Shown: positions 25,986 to 35,525 of the stretch, one piece after another
Position numbering within the stretch: the first letter of the stretch is position 1
Layout of the letters: each line of letters begins with the position of its first letter
Assembly: GCF_030295765.1 (NCBI RefSeq)
Contig: NZ_AP027292.1
Span: 434,001-498,000, forward strand
Length of the DNA: 64,000 nucleotides
Source: Neptuniibacter halophilus
GTDB lineage: Bacteria > Pseudomonadota > Gammaproteobacteria > Pseudomonadales > Balneatricaceae
Direction: 5' to 3'
Notes under the pieces: generated by a model
The model's input: only the letters and a program-made list of their open reading frames with translations
Database searches by the model: none
What the model was told of the DNA's origin: nothing
Made by a program: the position numbers and the translations under genes

Positions 25986-26171
25986 ACTTACTTCCTGATT
26001 AATATAGGTTCAGAAGTAAGGCTAGGAGGAAATCGGACGCCAGACAAGCCGTGTTAACCTGCCCGGAGCAGCCCGGGGTCACACTCATCAGCCGCTTAAC
26101 TCACTGGCCTTTCAACCAATGTCTTAGGCCAAAAGCAACAATTGATCATGTTTTGTTCACACAGCGGTGAT

Positions 26172-26233
26172 AAGGTTATTGCTGGTTCGCCCCGGCCTTA
26201 AGGCCACAATAACTTCTAAAAAACAGGCGAACC
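26172..26233 (+). promoter_or_regulatory. structured leader before the thiolase gene
   Basis: The 330-base gap before the thiolase contains three inverted repeats. They are AAGGTTATTG (26172-26181) with CAATAACTT (26207-26215), GGCCTTAAGGCC (26194-26205), and GGTTCGCC (26184-26191) with GGCGAACC (26226-26233). The first and third pairings cross each other, so they are mutually exclusive or pseudoknotted. A regulatory role is inferred only. Confidence 0.35.
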
Positions 26234-26314
26234 GCTCAGAAGGATCTTGCGGTATGGGATGATAGGCAGGTCAAGACCTTCGATCTTCTATAAAAAATCT
26301 TAAAGGGCATAGAG

Positions 26315-27499
26315 ATGACCAAAAGAGAGATCGTTGTACTGAGTGGAGTTCGTACCGCAATCGGCGGTTACGGCGGTAGTCTTAAAGATATTTCCCCCTG
26401 CCAGATGGCGGCCAGTTGTGTTGCTGAAGCGGTTAAGCGAGCGGGGGTTGCACCTGAAGATATCGGCCATAGCGTGTTTGGCAACGTAGTCCATACCGAG
26501 CGCAGGGATATGTACCTGGGACGTGTGGCTGCCGTAAACGGCGGGCTGTCGATCGAAACCCCTTCCCTGACCCTTAACCGCCTCTGCGGCAGTGGCCTGC
26601 AGGCGATTATCACAGCAACCCAGCAGATTGAACTCGGCGTTTGTGATGCCGCAGTTGCCGGCGGCTCTGAATCCATGAGCCGGGCACAGTACTGGATGCC
26701 TTCCGCGCGATTCGGCCAGCGCATGGGCGATGGCCAGATTATCGATGCGATGGTTGGCGCCCTGACCTGCCCGTTTGAAGATACCCACATGGGGATTACC
26801 GCAGAAAATATCGCCGAGAAATGGGGCATCAGCCGCGAAGATCAGGATGCGCTGGCCGTACTCAGCCACAACCGGGCTGAAGCTGCGATCACCTCCGGTC
26901 GTTTCAAGGAGCAGATTCTGCCGATAGAGGTACGGGTTAAACGGGATATGGTGCCATTCGACACCGATGAACACACCCGTCACGGCTGCACCATCGCCGA
27001 TATGCAGAAGCTGCGTCCGGCTTTCAAGAAAGATGGCAGCGTCACCGCAGGTAACGCCTCCGGCCTGAACGATGCGGCAGCCGCGGTAACCCTGATGGCC
27101 GCCGATGTGGCAGCCGCCAGAGGATTGCAGCCGATGGCTAAACTGGTTGGTTACGCTTTCGCCGGTGTGGAACCTAAGTATATGGGGATCGGCCCGGTAC
27201 CTGCGGTCAAGCGCCTGCTGGCAGAGGCCAACCTGAGCGTTGCAGATATCGATGTCTGGGAAGTCAACGAAGCCTTTGCAGCACAGGCTCTGGCAGTATG
27301 CCGCGATCTGGAACTGCCAATGGATAAGGTTAACCCGAACGGTTCCGGCATCTCACTGGGCCACCCGATCGGCGCAACCGGTGCGGTTATTACCGTAAAA
27401 GCGCTGTACGAGCTGCAGCGTAGCGGCGGTCGTTATGCGGTTGCCACTATGTGCATCGGCGGCGGTCAGGGGATTGCCGCCCTGTTCGAGCGGGCTTAA
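26315..27499 (+). CDS. acetyl-CoA acetyltransferase (thiolase)
   Basis: 394 residues of the biosynthetic thiolase family. The acyl-accepting Cys91 sits in NRLCGSGLQAI, His350 in SLGHPIGATG and Cys380 in TMCIGGGQG. It condenses two acetyl-CoA molecules to acetoacetyl-CoA or runs in reverse, in polyhydroxyalkanoate or fatty-acid metabolism. No phaB or phaC neighbour is present, so the pathway is open. TTAAAGGG lies before the ATG. It ends with a strong terminator. Confidence 0.92.
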   Translation: MTKREIVVLSGVRTAIGGYGGSLKDISPCQMAASCVAEAVKRAGVAPEDIGHSVFGNVVHTERRDMYLGRVAAVNGGLSIETPSLTLNRLCGSGLQAIITATQQIELGVCDAAVAGGSESMSRAQYWMPSARFGQRMGDGQIIDAMVGALTCPFEDTHMGITAENIAEKWGISREDQDALAVLSHNRAEAAITSGRFKEQILPIEVRVKRDMVPFDTDEHTRHGCTIADMQKLRPAFKKDGSVTAGNASGLNDAAAAVTLMAADVAAARGLQPMAKLVGYAFAGVEPKYMGIGPVPAVKRLLAEANLSVADIDVWEVNEAFAAQALAVCRDLELPMDKVNPNGSGISLGHPIGATGAVITVKALYELQRSGGRYAVATMCIGGGQGIAALFERA

Positions 27500-27520
27500 T
27501 TCCAGCCGGACACCATCAGC

Positions 27521-27546
27521 AACGCCGGGCATAGCCCGGCGTTTTC
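27521..27546 (+). terminator. intrinsic terminator of the thiolase gene
   Basis: AACGCCGGGC (27521-27530) and GCCCGGCGTT (27534-27543) form a ten-base-pair stem with following T residues. Confidence 0.88.
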
Positions 27547-27619
27547 ATTTCATACAACATAGCCGCACGGAGCGTTGATCGTCTAAACTGAGGGAAAACT
27601 GTCCGGAACCAGCGCACCG

Positions 27620-30600
27620 ATGCTCTCCCTCAAAGAACTTCTCTCCGACGATTTTTCACCCGCTGATCAGGATCAGCTCTGGCACTGCATAACCGACTAT
27701 CACTGTTACGACGAAGAACGTCTGATCCTGCAAATGCTGGAACTCGCGCCCAACCCGGCCGCTGCCGGGTCGCAGGCAACCGAGTGGATCAGCCGGGTCC
27801 GTGAGGAAAAACCGGGGCCCCTTTCGGTGAACCAGCTTTTCTCCCGCTTCGGTCTGGACACGGCGGAAGGCATCGCCCTGCTGGCGCTGGCAGAAGCCCT
27901 GTTGCGCATTCCCGATCAGGAGAGCGCTGAAGCACTGATCAGAGATAAGCTGGCACCCCTGAACCCGCTCAGTGTCAGCCTGGATCAGGCCGGAGATCTG
28001 CTTTCCGGCAGCGCTCTGTGGGGTGTACTGATCAGTCAGCAGTTGATTGCCGAAGGTGAAGAAAGCTCTCTGCTGAAAAAGATGCTGCACAAGCTGGGCA
28101 ATCAGAGTGTTTACAGCGCCCTGAAACTCGCCATGACCCATCTCGGCAAGCAGTTTGTCTTTGCCGAAACCATTCAGGATGCACTGCAGCAACGCTGTGA
28201 CTATGCACCGCAGCGCAACAGCTTTTCCTTCGACATGCTGGGTGAGGCCGCGATCTGTGAGGACGATGTTGAGGACTACTTCAATGCTTATCTGGAAGCG
28301 ATTCAGGCGGCCGGTGACGCTGGCGATTCGCAAAACGACAGCATTTCGATCAAACTCTCTGCGCTTCATCCCCGGCTTGAGAACAGCCAGTTAGAGCAGC
28401 TACAGAGTAAATTGCTGAACAGGTTGTTCCAGTTACTGGTGGTTGCCCGACAGCGGGACGTGGCGATCACCATTGATGCCGAGGAATCAGAGCGACTTGA
28501 ACTGACCCTGCTGATCTTTGAACAGTTGCTGCGCTCCGAAATAGGCAGCGGCTGGGGCAAGCTTGGTCTGGCGGTACAGGCCTACAGTAAACGGGCGCTA
28601 CCGGTGTTGCGCTGGCTCTCACTACTGGCCGAAGACAGTGCCACCGGGATACCGGTACGTCTGGTCAAAGGGGCCTACTGGGACAGCGAAATCAAACGCG
28701 CTCAACTGGCCGGTTTACCCGGCTACCCCGTGTTTTGCCAGAAATCCGCAACGGATCTTTCCTATCTCTGCTGCAGCCGTTTTCTGCTGTCTGAGCAGGC
28801 AAGCGGACTGCAGCCACAGTTTGCAACGCATAACGCCCTGACTATTGCGCAGATTCTGGCACAAAGCAGCCACAAACCGTTTGAATTTCAGCGCCTGCAC
28901 GGCATGGGAGAAGCCCTGTACCGTCAGGTACAGCAAGACAGCCAGATCTGCTGCCGAATCTATGCGCCCATCGGCGAACAGCAAACCCTGTTACCCTATC
29001 TGATTCGTCGCCTGCTGGAAAATGCCGCTAACAGTTCATTCCTGTTCCAGCTCAGCAATCCCCGGCTACCCATCAGCGAACTGGTTCACCCGCCTCATCA
29101 GCAGGTGCAACCTTCAGTACGCGCGATCCCGCTTCCGGCACAGGTTTATCTGCCAATACGGGAAAACTCCTGCGGCGAGAATCTGTCCAGCCTCAATAGC
29201 TGGCAGCACTGGCAGGATGTACTGACCCAACAGGCGCAGCGGCAGTGGTACTGCCAGCCGATTATCGGCGGTGAGGTGACCGAAGGCACTGAGCTGCATC
29301 AGGTTGAGCCCCCCCACCAGAAAAACCGGTTACTGGGTTACCTGAGTCAGGCTGATCAGGAACAGATCCGGCAGGCGATCTCTGCGGCTGAACATCAACT
29401 GGCAGAGTGGGGTCAGGCCCCCTTAGCCGAGCGCTGCGCGATTCTGCGCCGCTATGCGGAACTGCTGCAGGAGCAGCGTGAAGAGCTGGTCAGCCTGTGT
29501 GTTCTGGAAGCCGGTAAGACCCTGACTGATGCCCTCAGCGAACTGCGTGAGGCGATCGATTTCTGCTACTACTATGCCGCTCAGGCCGAACAACTACTGC
29601 ACCCTGAACAACTGGTCAGCGTTACCGGCGAATCGAACCAGCTACGCTACCTGCCCCGCGGGGTTGTGCTGTGTATCAGCCCCTGGAATTTTCCGCTGGC
29701 TATCTTCAGCGGACAGATCGCTGCTGCGCTGGTCTGTGGTAATACGGTTCTGGCGAAACCCTCCTCCCGCACCAGCCTCGTCGCCTTCAGGGCTGCCCAG
29801 CTATGGTATCAGGCGGGGCTTCCCCTGAATGCCCTGCAACTGCTGCCTTTCAGCAGTGATCAGCACGCCCCTACCCTGCTGAATGACAGCCGTATCGCCG
29901 GCGTTGCCTTCACCGGCTCTTGCAGCACCGCCAGTTGGATCAACCAGCAACTGGGACAGCGTCACGATGGTGCTATTGTCAGCCTGATCGCTGAAACCGG
30001 CGGCATCAATGCCATGATCGCCGACAGTACCACACTGCCGGAGCAACTGATCAGGGATGTGATCCGGTCGGCTTTCAACAGCGCCGGACAGCGCTGCTCT
30101 GCACTGCGCGTTCTGTATCTGCAGGAGGAGATCGCCGACCAGATCGAATCCCGTTTGCAGGGAGCCATGCGCGAACTGCAGGTCGGCTCACCTGAGAACA
30201 CAAGTTGCGATATCGGCCCGGTGATCGACAAAAACGCCATGGACCGGCTGTATGAACATATTGAACGCTGCCGGGTGCAGGGCCGCCTGCTGTTTGAGCT
30301 GCCATTAACCGAAGAACACAATCAGGGCTATTTTGTTGCCCCTACCCTGATACGGCTGCAGGCGCTGGAGCAGCTTGAGGGCGAAATATTTGGGCCGGTA
30401 CTGCATATCATCCGGTACCGCCGCGACGATCTGGACCGCGTCGTACAGGAGATCAACCGTTCTGGTTTCGGCCTGACGCTGGGCATCCACTCGCGCAATG
30501 ATCAGTTTATCGAACAGATCTGCAGCCATGCGCGAATCGGGAACCTGTATATCAACCGGGATCAGGTCGGGGCTGTTGTTGCCGCACAGCCCTTCGGCGG

Positions 30601-30748
30601 CATGGGCATGTCCGGCACCGGGCCGAAAGCCGGAGGTCCTAACTACCTGCGCAGTTTTGTCCGGGAACAGACCCTGAGCCGGGATACCACCGCGAGCGGC
30701 GGTAATCTCAGCCTGCTCTGTGGCTCCGGCCCCGGCGGGCAATATTGA
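27620..30748 (+). CDS. putA: bifunctional proline dehydrogenase / P5C dehydrogenase PutA
   Basis: 1042 residues oxidising proline to glutamate at the membrane. The FAD-linked proline dehydrogenase barrel (about 170-480) carries [16 protein letters not shown] and the final barrel segment [20 protein letters not shown]. The aldehyde dehydrogenase (about 560-1010) carries [20 protein letters not shown] and the nucleophile region [11 protein letters not shown]. It lacks the N-terminal ribbon-helix-helix DNA-binding domain of enteric PutA and a C-terminal extension, so it is the short catalytic-only class and cannot repress its own gene. No putP is adjacent. Confidence 0.94.
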   Translation: MLSLKELLSDDFSPADQDQLWHCITDYHCYDEERLILQMLELAPNPAAAGSQATEWISRVREEKPGPLSVNQLFSRFGLDTAEGIALLALAEALLRIPDQESAEALIRDKLAPLNPLSVSLDQAGDLLSGSALWGVLISQQLIAEGEESSLLKKMLHKLGNQSVYSALKLAMTHLGKQFVFAETIQDALQQRCDYAPQRNSFSFDMLGEAAICEDDVEDYFNAYLEAIQAAGDAGDSQNDSISIKLSALHPRLENSQLEQLQSKLLNRLFQLLVVARQRDVAITIDAEESERLELTLLIFEQLLRSEIGSGWGKLGLAVQAYSKRALPVLRWLSLLAEDSATGIPVRLVKGAYWDSEIKRAQLAGLPGYPVFCQKSATDLSYLCCSRFLLSEQASGLQPQFATHNALTIAQILAQSSHKPFEFQRLHGMGEALYRQVQQDSQICCRIYAPIGEQQTLLPYLIRRLLENAANSSFLFQLSNPRLPISELVHPPHQQVQPSVRAIPLPAQVYLPIRENSCGENLSSLNSWQHWQDVLTQQAQRQWYCQPIIGGEVTEGTELHQVEPPHQKNRLLGYLSQADQEQIRQAISAAEHQLAEWGQAPLAERCAILRRYAELLQEQREELVSLCVLEAGKTLTDALSELREAIDFCYYYAAQAEQLLHPEQLVSVTGESNQLRYLPRGVVLCISPWNFPLAIFSGQIAAALVCGNTVLAKPSSRTSLVAFRAAQLWYQAGLPLNALQLLPFSSDQHAPTLLNDSRIAGVAFTGSCSTASWINQQLGQRHDGAIVSLIAETGGINAMIADSTTLPEQLIRDVIRSAFNSAGQRCSALRVLYLQEEIADQIESRLQGAMRELQVGSPENTSCDIGPVIDKNAMDRLYEHIERCRVQGRLLFELPLTEEHNQGYFVAPTLIRLQALEQLEGEIFGPVLHIIRYRRDDLDRVVQEINRSGFGLTLGIHSRNDQFIEQICSHARIGNLYINRDQVGAVVAAQPFGGMGMSGTGPKAGGPNYLRSFVREQTLSRDTTASGGNLSLLCGSGPGGQY

Positions 30749-30894
30749 GAGCGGTCAGAAGACGCTCAATAAACAGTCAATGCCCGCAGGGAATCTGCTA
30801 GAATCCGGCCACTACCCGTGCGCCTGTGACGGCAGGCCTTTTATTGCCGGACGCAACATCTGTTTTCAGAGTAAACAAGGATGTATCTCAGCCT

Positions 30895-32199
30895 ATGACG
30901 AAGTTTCCCGTTGATACCCCTGATCATCTCCCCATGCTGGACATCCTGCGGGATCATATGCTGGACGCGGTGTACCTGATTGACCCTGCCAGTTCAAAAA
31001 TCCTCTGGGTTAATAAAGCCGGTTATGAGGATCTGCTGATGGAGGAATCCGAAGTACTCCACCACTCCGTGCTCAGCCTGCAAAAAGATGTGGTCGGTCT
31101 TGCGCAGTGGCAGAGTATCGCGGAGGTAATCCGTCAGTCCGGCCAGTTTACCTTTGTGGGTCGCCATCAGCGCAAAGATGGCAGCGAGTTCCCGGTTGAG
31201 GTGAACACCTCGGTCCTGCACCATAACGGGCAGGAGTTTTTTATATCCATAGCCCGTGATATCACCACCCGACGAGCGCAGGAAGCCGAATCACAAGGGC
31301 GGGAACAACAGATCTGGTTTGCTCTCAATGCCTGTGCCGATGGCATCTGGGACTGGCAGCTTTCCTCAGACAAAGTCTACTTCAGCACGCCCCTCAAACG
31401 AATGCTGGGCTATGGCCCCGATGAGATGCAGCCCGTGGTTGAGACCTGGAAACAGAGTGTTCACCCGCATGATCTGCCTCAGGTCTGGCAGGCGCTGGAG
31501 GAACATATCCATGGCCAGCGAGAACGCTACGAAGCGGTGTACCGGCTGCGTAATCGCAACGGCCACTATATCTGGGTTCATGATCTGGGCAGCATCTCCG
31601 AGCGTGATGAAACCGGTAAACCCTGCCGTGTGACCGGTATGGTCAAAGATATCACCGACTACAAGCAGCAGGAGTTCAAACTGCTGGAGCTGGCCGCCTA
31701 CGATGAACTGACCCGGCTGCGCAATCGCCGTGAGTGCAGCCGGATTCTCGACAAGCAGCTTGAGTTTGCCCGGCGCCACGATCAGCCACTGAGTATCTGC
31801 CTGTTTGATTTTGATCATTTTAAAGCGATCAATGATCAGTATGGCCATCTGGCCGGTGACCATATTCTGAGTGAAGCAGCGGCGCGCCTCTCTGCCGGAC
31901 TGCGCCGCTCCGATTACCTGTTTCGCTGGGGGGGTGAAGAGTTTGTACTGATCTCAGTGAATACCGATCTGCAGGCGATGAAAGCCATCACAGAAAAACT
32001 GCGCGGCCAGTTAGAGCAGATCGAATTCAACTATGATGGCCATCAGTTGCAGATCACCGGCAGCTTTGGTCTCGCCAGCTACCCGGCTCAGGGCAACAGC
32101 CGCTCGGCACTGTTGCTGGCTGCAGACTCTGCGCTGTATCGGGCAAAGTCCCTGGGACGCAACTGTATTCAGGTGGCTGATGTAGAACCGATTTTCTGA
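30895..32199 (+). CDS. PAS-PAS-GGDEF diguanylate cyclase
   Basis: About 434 residues. Two PAS domains (about 12-130 and 140-265, the second followed by a PAC segment) precede a GGDEF domain (about 275-434). The active site reads GGEEF and an RxxD inhibitory site (RRSD) lies five residues before it, so it should make cyclic di-GMP with product inhibition. There is no membrane segment. I choose the ATG at 30895; a GTG at 30826 would extend it by 23 residues. A five-codon reading frame (30881-30898 region) ends with TGA overlapping this ATG. Confidence 0.88.
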   Translation: MTKFPVDTPDHLPMLDILRDHMLDAVYLIDPASSKILWVNKAGYEDLLMEESEVLHHSVLSLQKDVVGLAQWQSIAEVIRQSGQFTFVGRHQRKDGSEFPVEVNTSVLHHNGQEFFISIARDITTRRAQEAESQGREQQIWFALNACADGIWDWQLSSDKVYFSTPLKRMLGYGPDEMQPVVETWKQSVHPHDLPQVWQALEEHIHGQRERYEAVYRLRNRNGHYIWVHDLGSISERDETGKPCRVTGMVKDITDYKQQEFKLLELAAYDELTRLRNRRECSRILDKQLEFARRHDQPLSICLFDFDHFKAINDQYGHLAGDHILSEAAARLSAGLRRSDYLFRWGGEEFVLISVNTDLQAMKAITEKLRGQLEQIEFNYDGHQLQITGSFGLASYPAQGNSRSALLLAADSALYRAKSLGRNCIQVADVEPIF

Positions 32200-32307
32200 G
32201 TAAGCGGCACACACGCCAATCATAGGGCGAAAATGCCGCCTGCTAGACAGATCGTAACAATCTGCAGTTAACTATACCCTCTCAACTAAGTTACTAAGGA
32301 AAGCGCA

Positions 32308-32814
32308 ATGGTTGATAATGTTTACAAAGCACCGGACTCCGAGCTGGAACTCCCCGCAAATCAGGAAGCCCGGAAACGGCCTCTGGCCAGCCGCTGGAGC
32401 CGCCTGTTCGCCTCGTTGATCGATAGTATTGTGCTGATGCTGGTGATGGTCCCGCTGATGTTTATCAGCGGCGGTATGGCCGGAATGATGCAGGTGGGCG
32501 ACTCCCTGCTTTACAGCCTAGGGATGGGGATATCGGGGATTGTGATCTTCCTGCTGATTAACTTTAACTGGCTGAAAAAAGATGGCCAGACCCTCGGTAA
32601 GAAACTGCTGGGAATCAAGATTGTCAGCCTGGATGACCAGCAGGCTCAGGTTGGTGATCACCTGCTGAAACGCTATGCGGTGTACTTCCTGCCCGGTCAG
32701 ATTCCGGTTCTGGGTCAGTTGTTTGTACTGGTCAACCTGTTGTTTATCTTTGGCTCCGAAAAACGCTGCGTGCATGATCTGGCTGGCGGAACTAAAGTCG
32801 TTAAATGTGACTGA
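32308..32814 (+). CDS. RDD-family membrane protein
   Basis: 168 residues. The RDD motif residues lie in RWSRLFASLIDSIVLMLVM, with three membrane segments (about 36-55, 63-85, 125-145) and the closing SEKRCVHDLAGGTKVV, where family proteins often show the pattern RRxxHDxxAxT. Function is not established. AAGGAAAG precedes the start, and a terminator follows. Confidence 0.88.
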   Translation: MVDNVYKAPDSELELPANQEARKRPLASRWSRLFASLIDSIVLMLVMVPLMFISGGMAGMMQVGDSLLYSLGMGISGIVIFLLINFNWLKKDGQTLGKKLLGIKIVSLDDQQAQVGDHLLKRYAVYFLPGQIPVLGQLFVLVNLLFIFGSEKRCVHDLAGGTKVVKCD

Positions 32815-32818
32815 ACAT

Positions 32819-32845
32819 AAAAAAACCGGGGCGTCGCCCCGGTTT
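32819..32845. terminator. bidirectional terminator between RDD gene and ppnN
   Basis: AAACCGGGGC (32823-32832) and GCCCCGGTTT (32836-32845) form the stem; A-run to the left serves the leftward ppnN transcript. Confidence 0.85.
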
Positions 32846-32850
32846 CTGTA

Positions 32851-34242
32851 TCAGACGGATTCCGCCTCCGGCTCCTGATGCTTCAGGCGATAACAGGGCT
32901 GGTATTCCTTATAGTTAATCTTCATCCGGCGCTGTTCGACAAAAGCACTCAGTAACTGATCCAGCGGCTGCATAATCTCCGGTTCGGCACAGATCTCAAA
33001 TGGCCCATGCTGTTCGATGGCACGGATACCAGGTTCTTTGACATTACCGGCAACGATACCGGAAAGCGCCCGACGCAGATTCGCGGCCAACTCAAACGAC
33101 GGCTGCTCCTGCGCCAGATTAAGCCGTGCCATATTTTCATGAGTCGGCTCAAACGGCTGCTGGAACGGCTCCGGTATATACAACTGCCAGTTATAATGGA
33201 ACGATTCGCTGGTCGCTTTGCGGTAGCGGGTTACCTGCTCAAGCCCTTCGCGCATCACCTCCGCAACCTGATGAGGGTCATCAACGATGATGGTATAACG
33301 CTGGGCGACGGAATCTCCCAGTGTGGCACGGATAAACCGGTCCACATTTTCAAAGTAACTTTCACTGCCGGCAGGGCCGGTCAGAACCAGTGGAAACGGG
33401 ATACTGTGGTTTTTCTCGTGTAGCAGTATGCCGAGGATATAGAGAATCTCCTCCGCCGTGCCTGCCCCGCCCGGAAAGACGATAATACCGTGGCCGAGAC
33501 GGACAAATGCCTCTAGCCGTTTTTCGATATCGGGCATGATTATCAGTTCGTTCACGATCGGGTTTGGACTCTCGGCAGCGATAATACCCGGCTCCGAAAT
33601 CCCCACATAACGCCCCGCCTTGATGCGTTGTTTAGCATGGGAAATGGTTGCCCCTTTCATCGGCCCCTTCATCGCTCCCGGACCGCAACCGGTGCAGATA
33701 TTCATCGCCCGCAGACCCAGCTCATAGCCGACATGCTTGGTGTACTCGTATTCATTCCGGTTGATGGAATGACCGCCCCAGCAGACCACCAGATCCGGTT
33801 TTACGTGGGGCCTGATCGCGTCGGCGTGGCGCAGAATGTGAAACACCATATTGGTGATCGCTTCAGAATCGTTGGCACCCGGACAACAGGCGTCCAACTC
33901 GGTTTTGACGTACAAAAGATCACGCAGCACCGCAAACAGGTGCTCTCGGATACCGGTAATAATCTCACCGTTGACGAACGCCGTCGCGGGCGCATTCACC
34001 AGCTCCAGTTGAACGCTGCGGTGCTTCTGGCTGATGCGGATATCAAATTTGGAAAACCGGTCAAGTACCTGCTTGGTACTGTCCAGCTCGCTACCGCTGT
34101 TCAGTACCGCCAGGCAGCACTGCCGGAACAGACGATAGAGACCACCCTGACTGGCATCCTGCAGTTGATCGATCTCGTAGGGTGAAAGGGAATTAAGATT
34201 CTCTAATGGGGTAACACTGGTGGTTACGTATTGTTCTGTCAT
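32851..34242 (-). CDS. ppnN: pyrimidine/purine 5'-nucleotide nucleosidase (YgdH)
   Basis: About 463 residues of the LOG-related PpnN family, which hydrolyses nucleoside monophosphates to base and ribose 5-phosphate and responds to (p)ppGpp in E. coli. The central Rossmann-type domain has the nucleotide motif FPGGAGTAEEILYILG and the stretch CTGCGPGAMKGPMKGA. Long N- and C-terminal flanks match the PpnN length (454 in E. coli). GGAGG lies before the ATG pair at 34242-34245. A minus-strand promoter TTGACT-17-TTCAAT is possible around 34440-34480. Confidence 0.9.
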   Translation of the reverse strand: MTEQYVTTSVTPLENLNSLSPYEIDQLQDASQGGLYRLFRQCCLAVLNSGSELDSTKQVLDRFSKFDIRISQKHRSVQLELVNAPATAFVNGEIITGIREHLFAVLRDLLYVKTELDACCPGANDSEAITNMVFHILRHADAIRPHVKPDLVVCWGGHSINRNEYEYTKHVGYELGLRAMNICTGCGPGAMKGPMKGATISHAKQRIKAGRYVGISEPGIIAAESPNPIVNELIIMPDIEKRLEAFVRLGHGIIVFPGGAGTAEEILYILGILLHEKNHSIPFPLVLTGPAGSESYFENVDRFIRATLGDSVAQRYTIIVDDPHQVAEVMREGLEQVTRYRKATSESFHYNWQLYIPEPFQQPFEPTHENMARLNLAQEQPSFELAANLRRALSGIVAGNVKEPGIRAIEQHGPFEICAEPEIMQPLDQLLSAFVEQRRMKINYKEYQPCYRLKHQEPEAESV

Positions 34243-34254
34243 CATTATGACCAC

Positions 34255-34517
34255 CTCCGGGGAAACAGCCCGACCGATCCTTCGGTATCCTGCTGCTCCC
34301 TGTAAACAGCGAAAATTGTCAGTACATTGTTAGTGGCTGGCTGTTAACGTTCTGTGAATCGATATAAAAAAATGCATCTGACCGGGAATGGAAAATGGGA
34401 GAAAGCATCACAGCTCGCAAAACCTGAGACCACCATGAATGCATTGAAGTTCCATGGGTAACTATAGTCAAGCACTCGGCTGATCGCAAAAAATCACTGA
34501 AAAATCAAACAGGTATT
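34255..34517. other. intergenic gap between cobB and ppnN
   Basis: 263 bases without a supported gene. Apart from the weak minus-strand promoter match for ppnN I see no strong structure here. Confidence 0.4.
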
Positions 34518-35231
34518 TTAAATTTGTCTGAGAATATCCTGAATAAATCCGGGTACAACTTCACTGGCCGGGCCATAGATATGATGATCAAACGCTGACT
34601 CAACCCGCGAGGGTTCCAGATTCAGCTCAACCGTTACGGCACCGGCCGCATTGGCGACCTCGACAAAACCCGCCGCCGGGTAAACATGGCCGGATGTGCC
34701 GATCGAGATAAACAGATCACAGTGCTCCAGAGCACGGTAGATCTGCTCCATATACATCGGCATCTCGCCAAACCAGACAATATCCGGACGCAGGTTACCG
34801 GAACTGCCACAACACTGGCACAGATCCTCTGGCTGGGAATCCTCCGCGACCGGGTAGACTACACCACTGTCCCGACAACGCAGATTCAGCAGTTCACCAT
34901 GCATATGCAGCAGATTCTGACTGCCCGCGCGCTCATGCAGATTATCAATGTTCTGAGTCACCAGCAGCACTTCGCCGGGAAATTTCTGCTCCAGCTCAGC
35001 CAGTGCCCTATGACCCGCATTCGGTGCCACCTCGCCGGACAATAACTGGTTACGACGCTGGTTATAAAACCGGTGTACCAGACGAGGATCGCGCTCGAAC
35101 GCTTCCGGAGTAGCCACATCCTCAACCCGATGATCCTCCCACAAACCATCGGCAGCGCGGAAGGTACGGATTCCGGATTCGGCGGAGATCCCCGCACCGG
35201 TAAGAACAACTATCGACTCAATCGCCATCAT
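34518..35231 (-). CDS. cobB: NAD-dependent protein deacylase, sirtuin
   Basis: 237 residues of the Sir2 class III type. The NAD loop reads [17 protein letters not shown], with [12 protein letters not shown], catalytic His in HMHGELL, and the zinc region RCRDSG...CQCCG laid out as in E. coli CobB. The Tyr-x-x-Arg pair in FYNQRRNQ is the feature linked to succinyl- and malonyl-lysine removal. GGAG lies five bases before the first ATG. Confidence 0.93.
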   Translation of the reverse strand: MMAIESIVVLTGAGISAESGIRTFRAADGLWEDHRVEDVATPEAFERDPRLVHRFYNQRRNQLLSGEVAPNAGHRALAELEQKFPGEVLLVTQNIDNLHERAGSQNLLHMHGELLNLRCRDSGVVYPVAEDSQPEDLCQCCGSSGNLRPDIVWFGEMPMYMEQIYRALEHCDLFISIGTSGHVYPAAGFVEVANAAGAVTVELNLEPSRVESAFDHHIYGPASEVVPGFIQDILRQI

Positions 35232-35525
35232 CCAAACTCCAGCAAGATTTAACCCTTGTCATACTGCGGCAACAATTGTATTACTAGACTAATCTAAACA
35301 AGGATGGCCTGCCGCAGTTTTTTGCCGCCATGAAACTGCGAACTCCGTGCAGTGTCGTCGCCGGTCAGCATTTATCTGAGACTTCGCAGTGGATCAATTC
35401 TCACTCAGCGTCAGCAACAGAATCATTAGAACTGCGGCCCCTGACTCCAGGACCTGCCGCACGCGCCCAGAAACAGACCACCCCGCTGGTTTGTACGACT
35501 CCCTCGGCTATACAAGGAACTGGTT

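Noticed and set aside
35262..35323. Inverted repeat ACTGCGGCA/TGCCGCAGT with T-run upstream of phoH, as terminator
   Set aside because: No gene on the plus strand reads into it, and the arms are about 39 bases apart; function uncertain, mentioned only with phoH.
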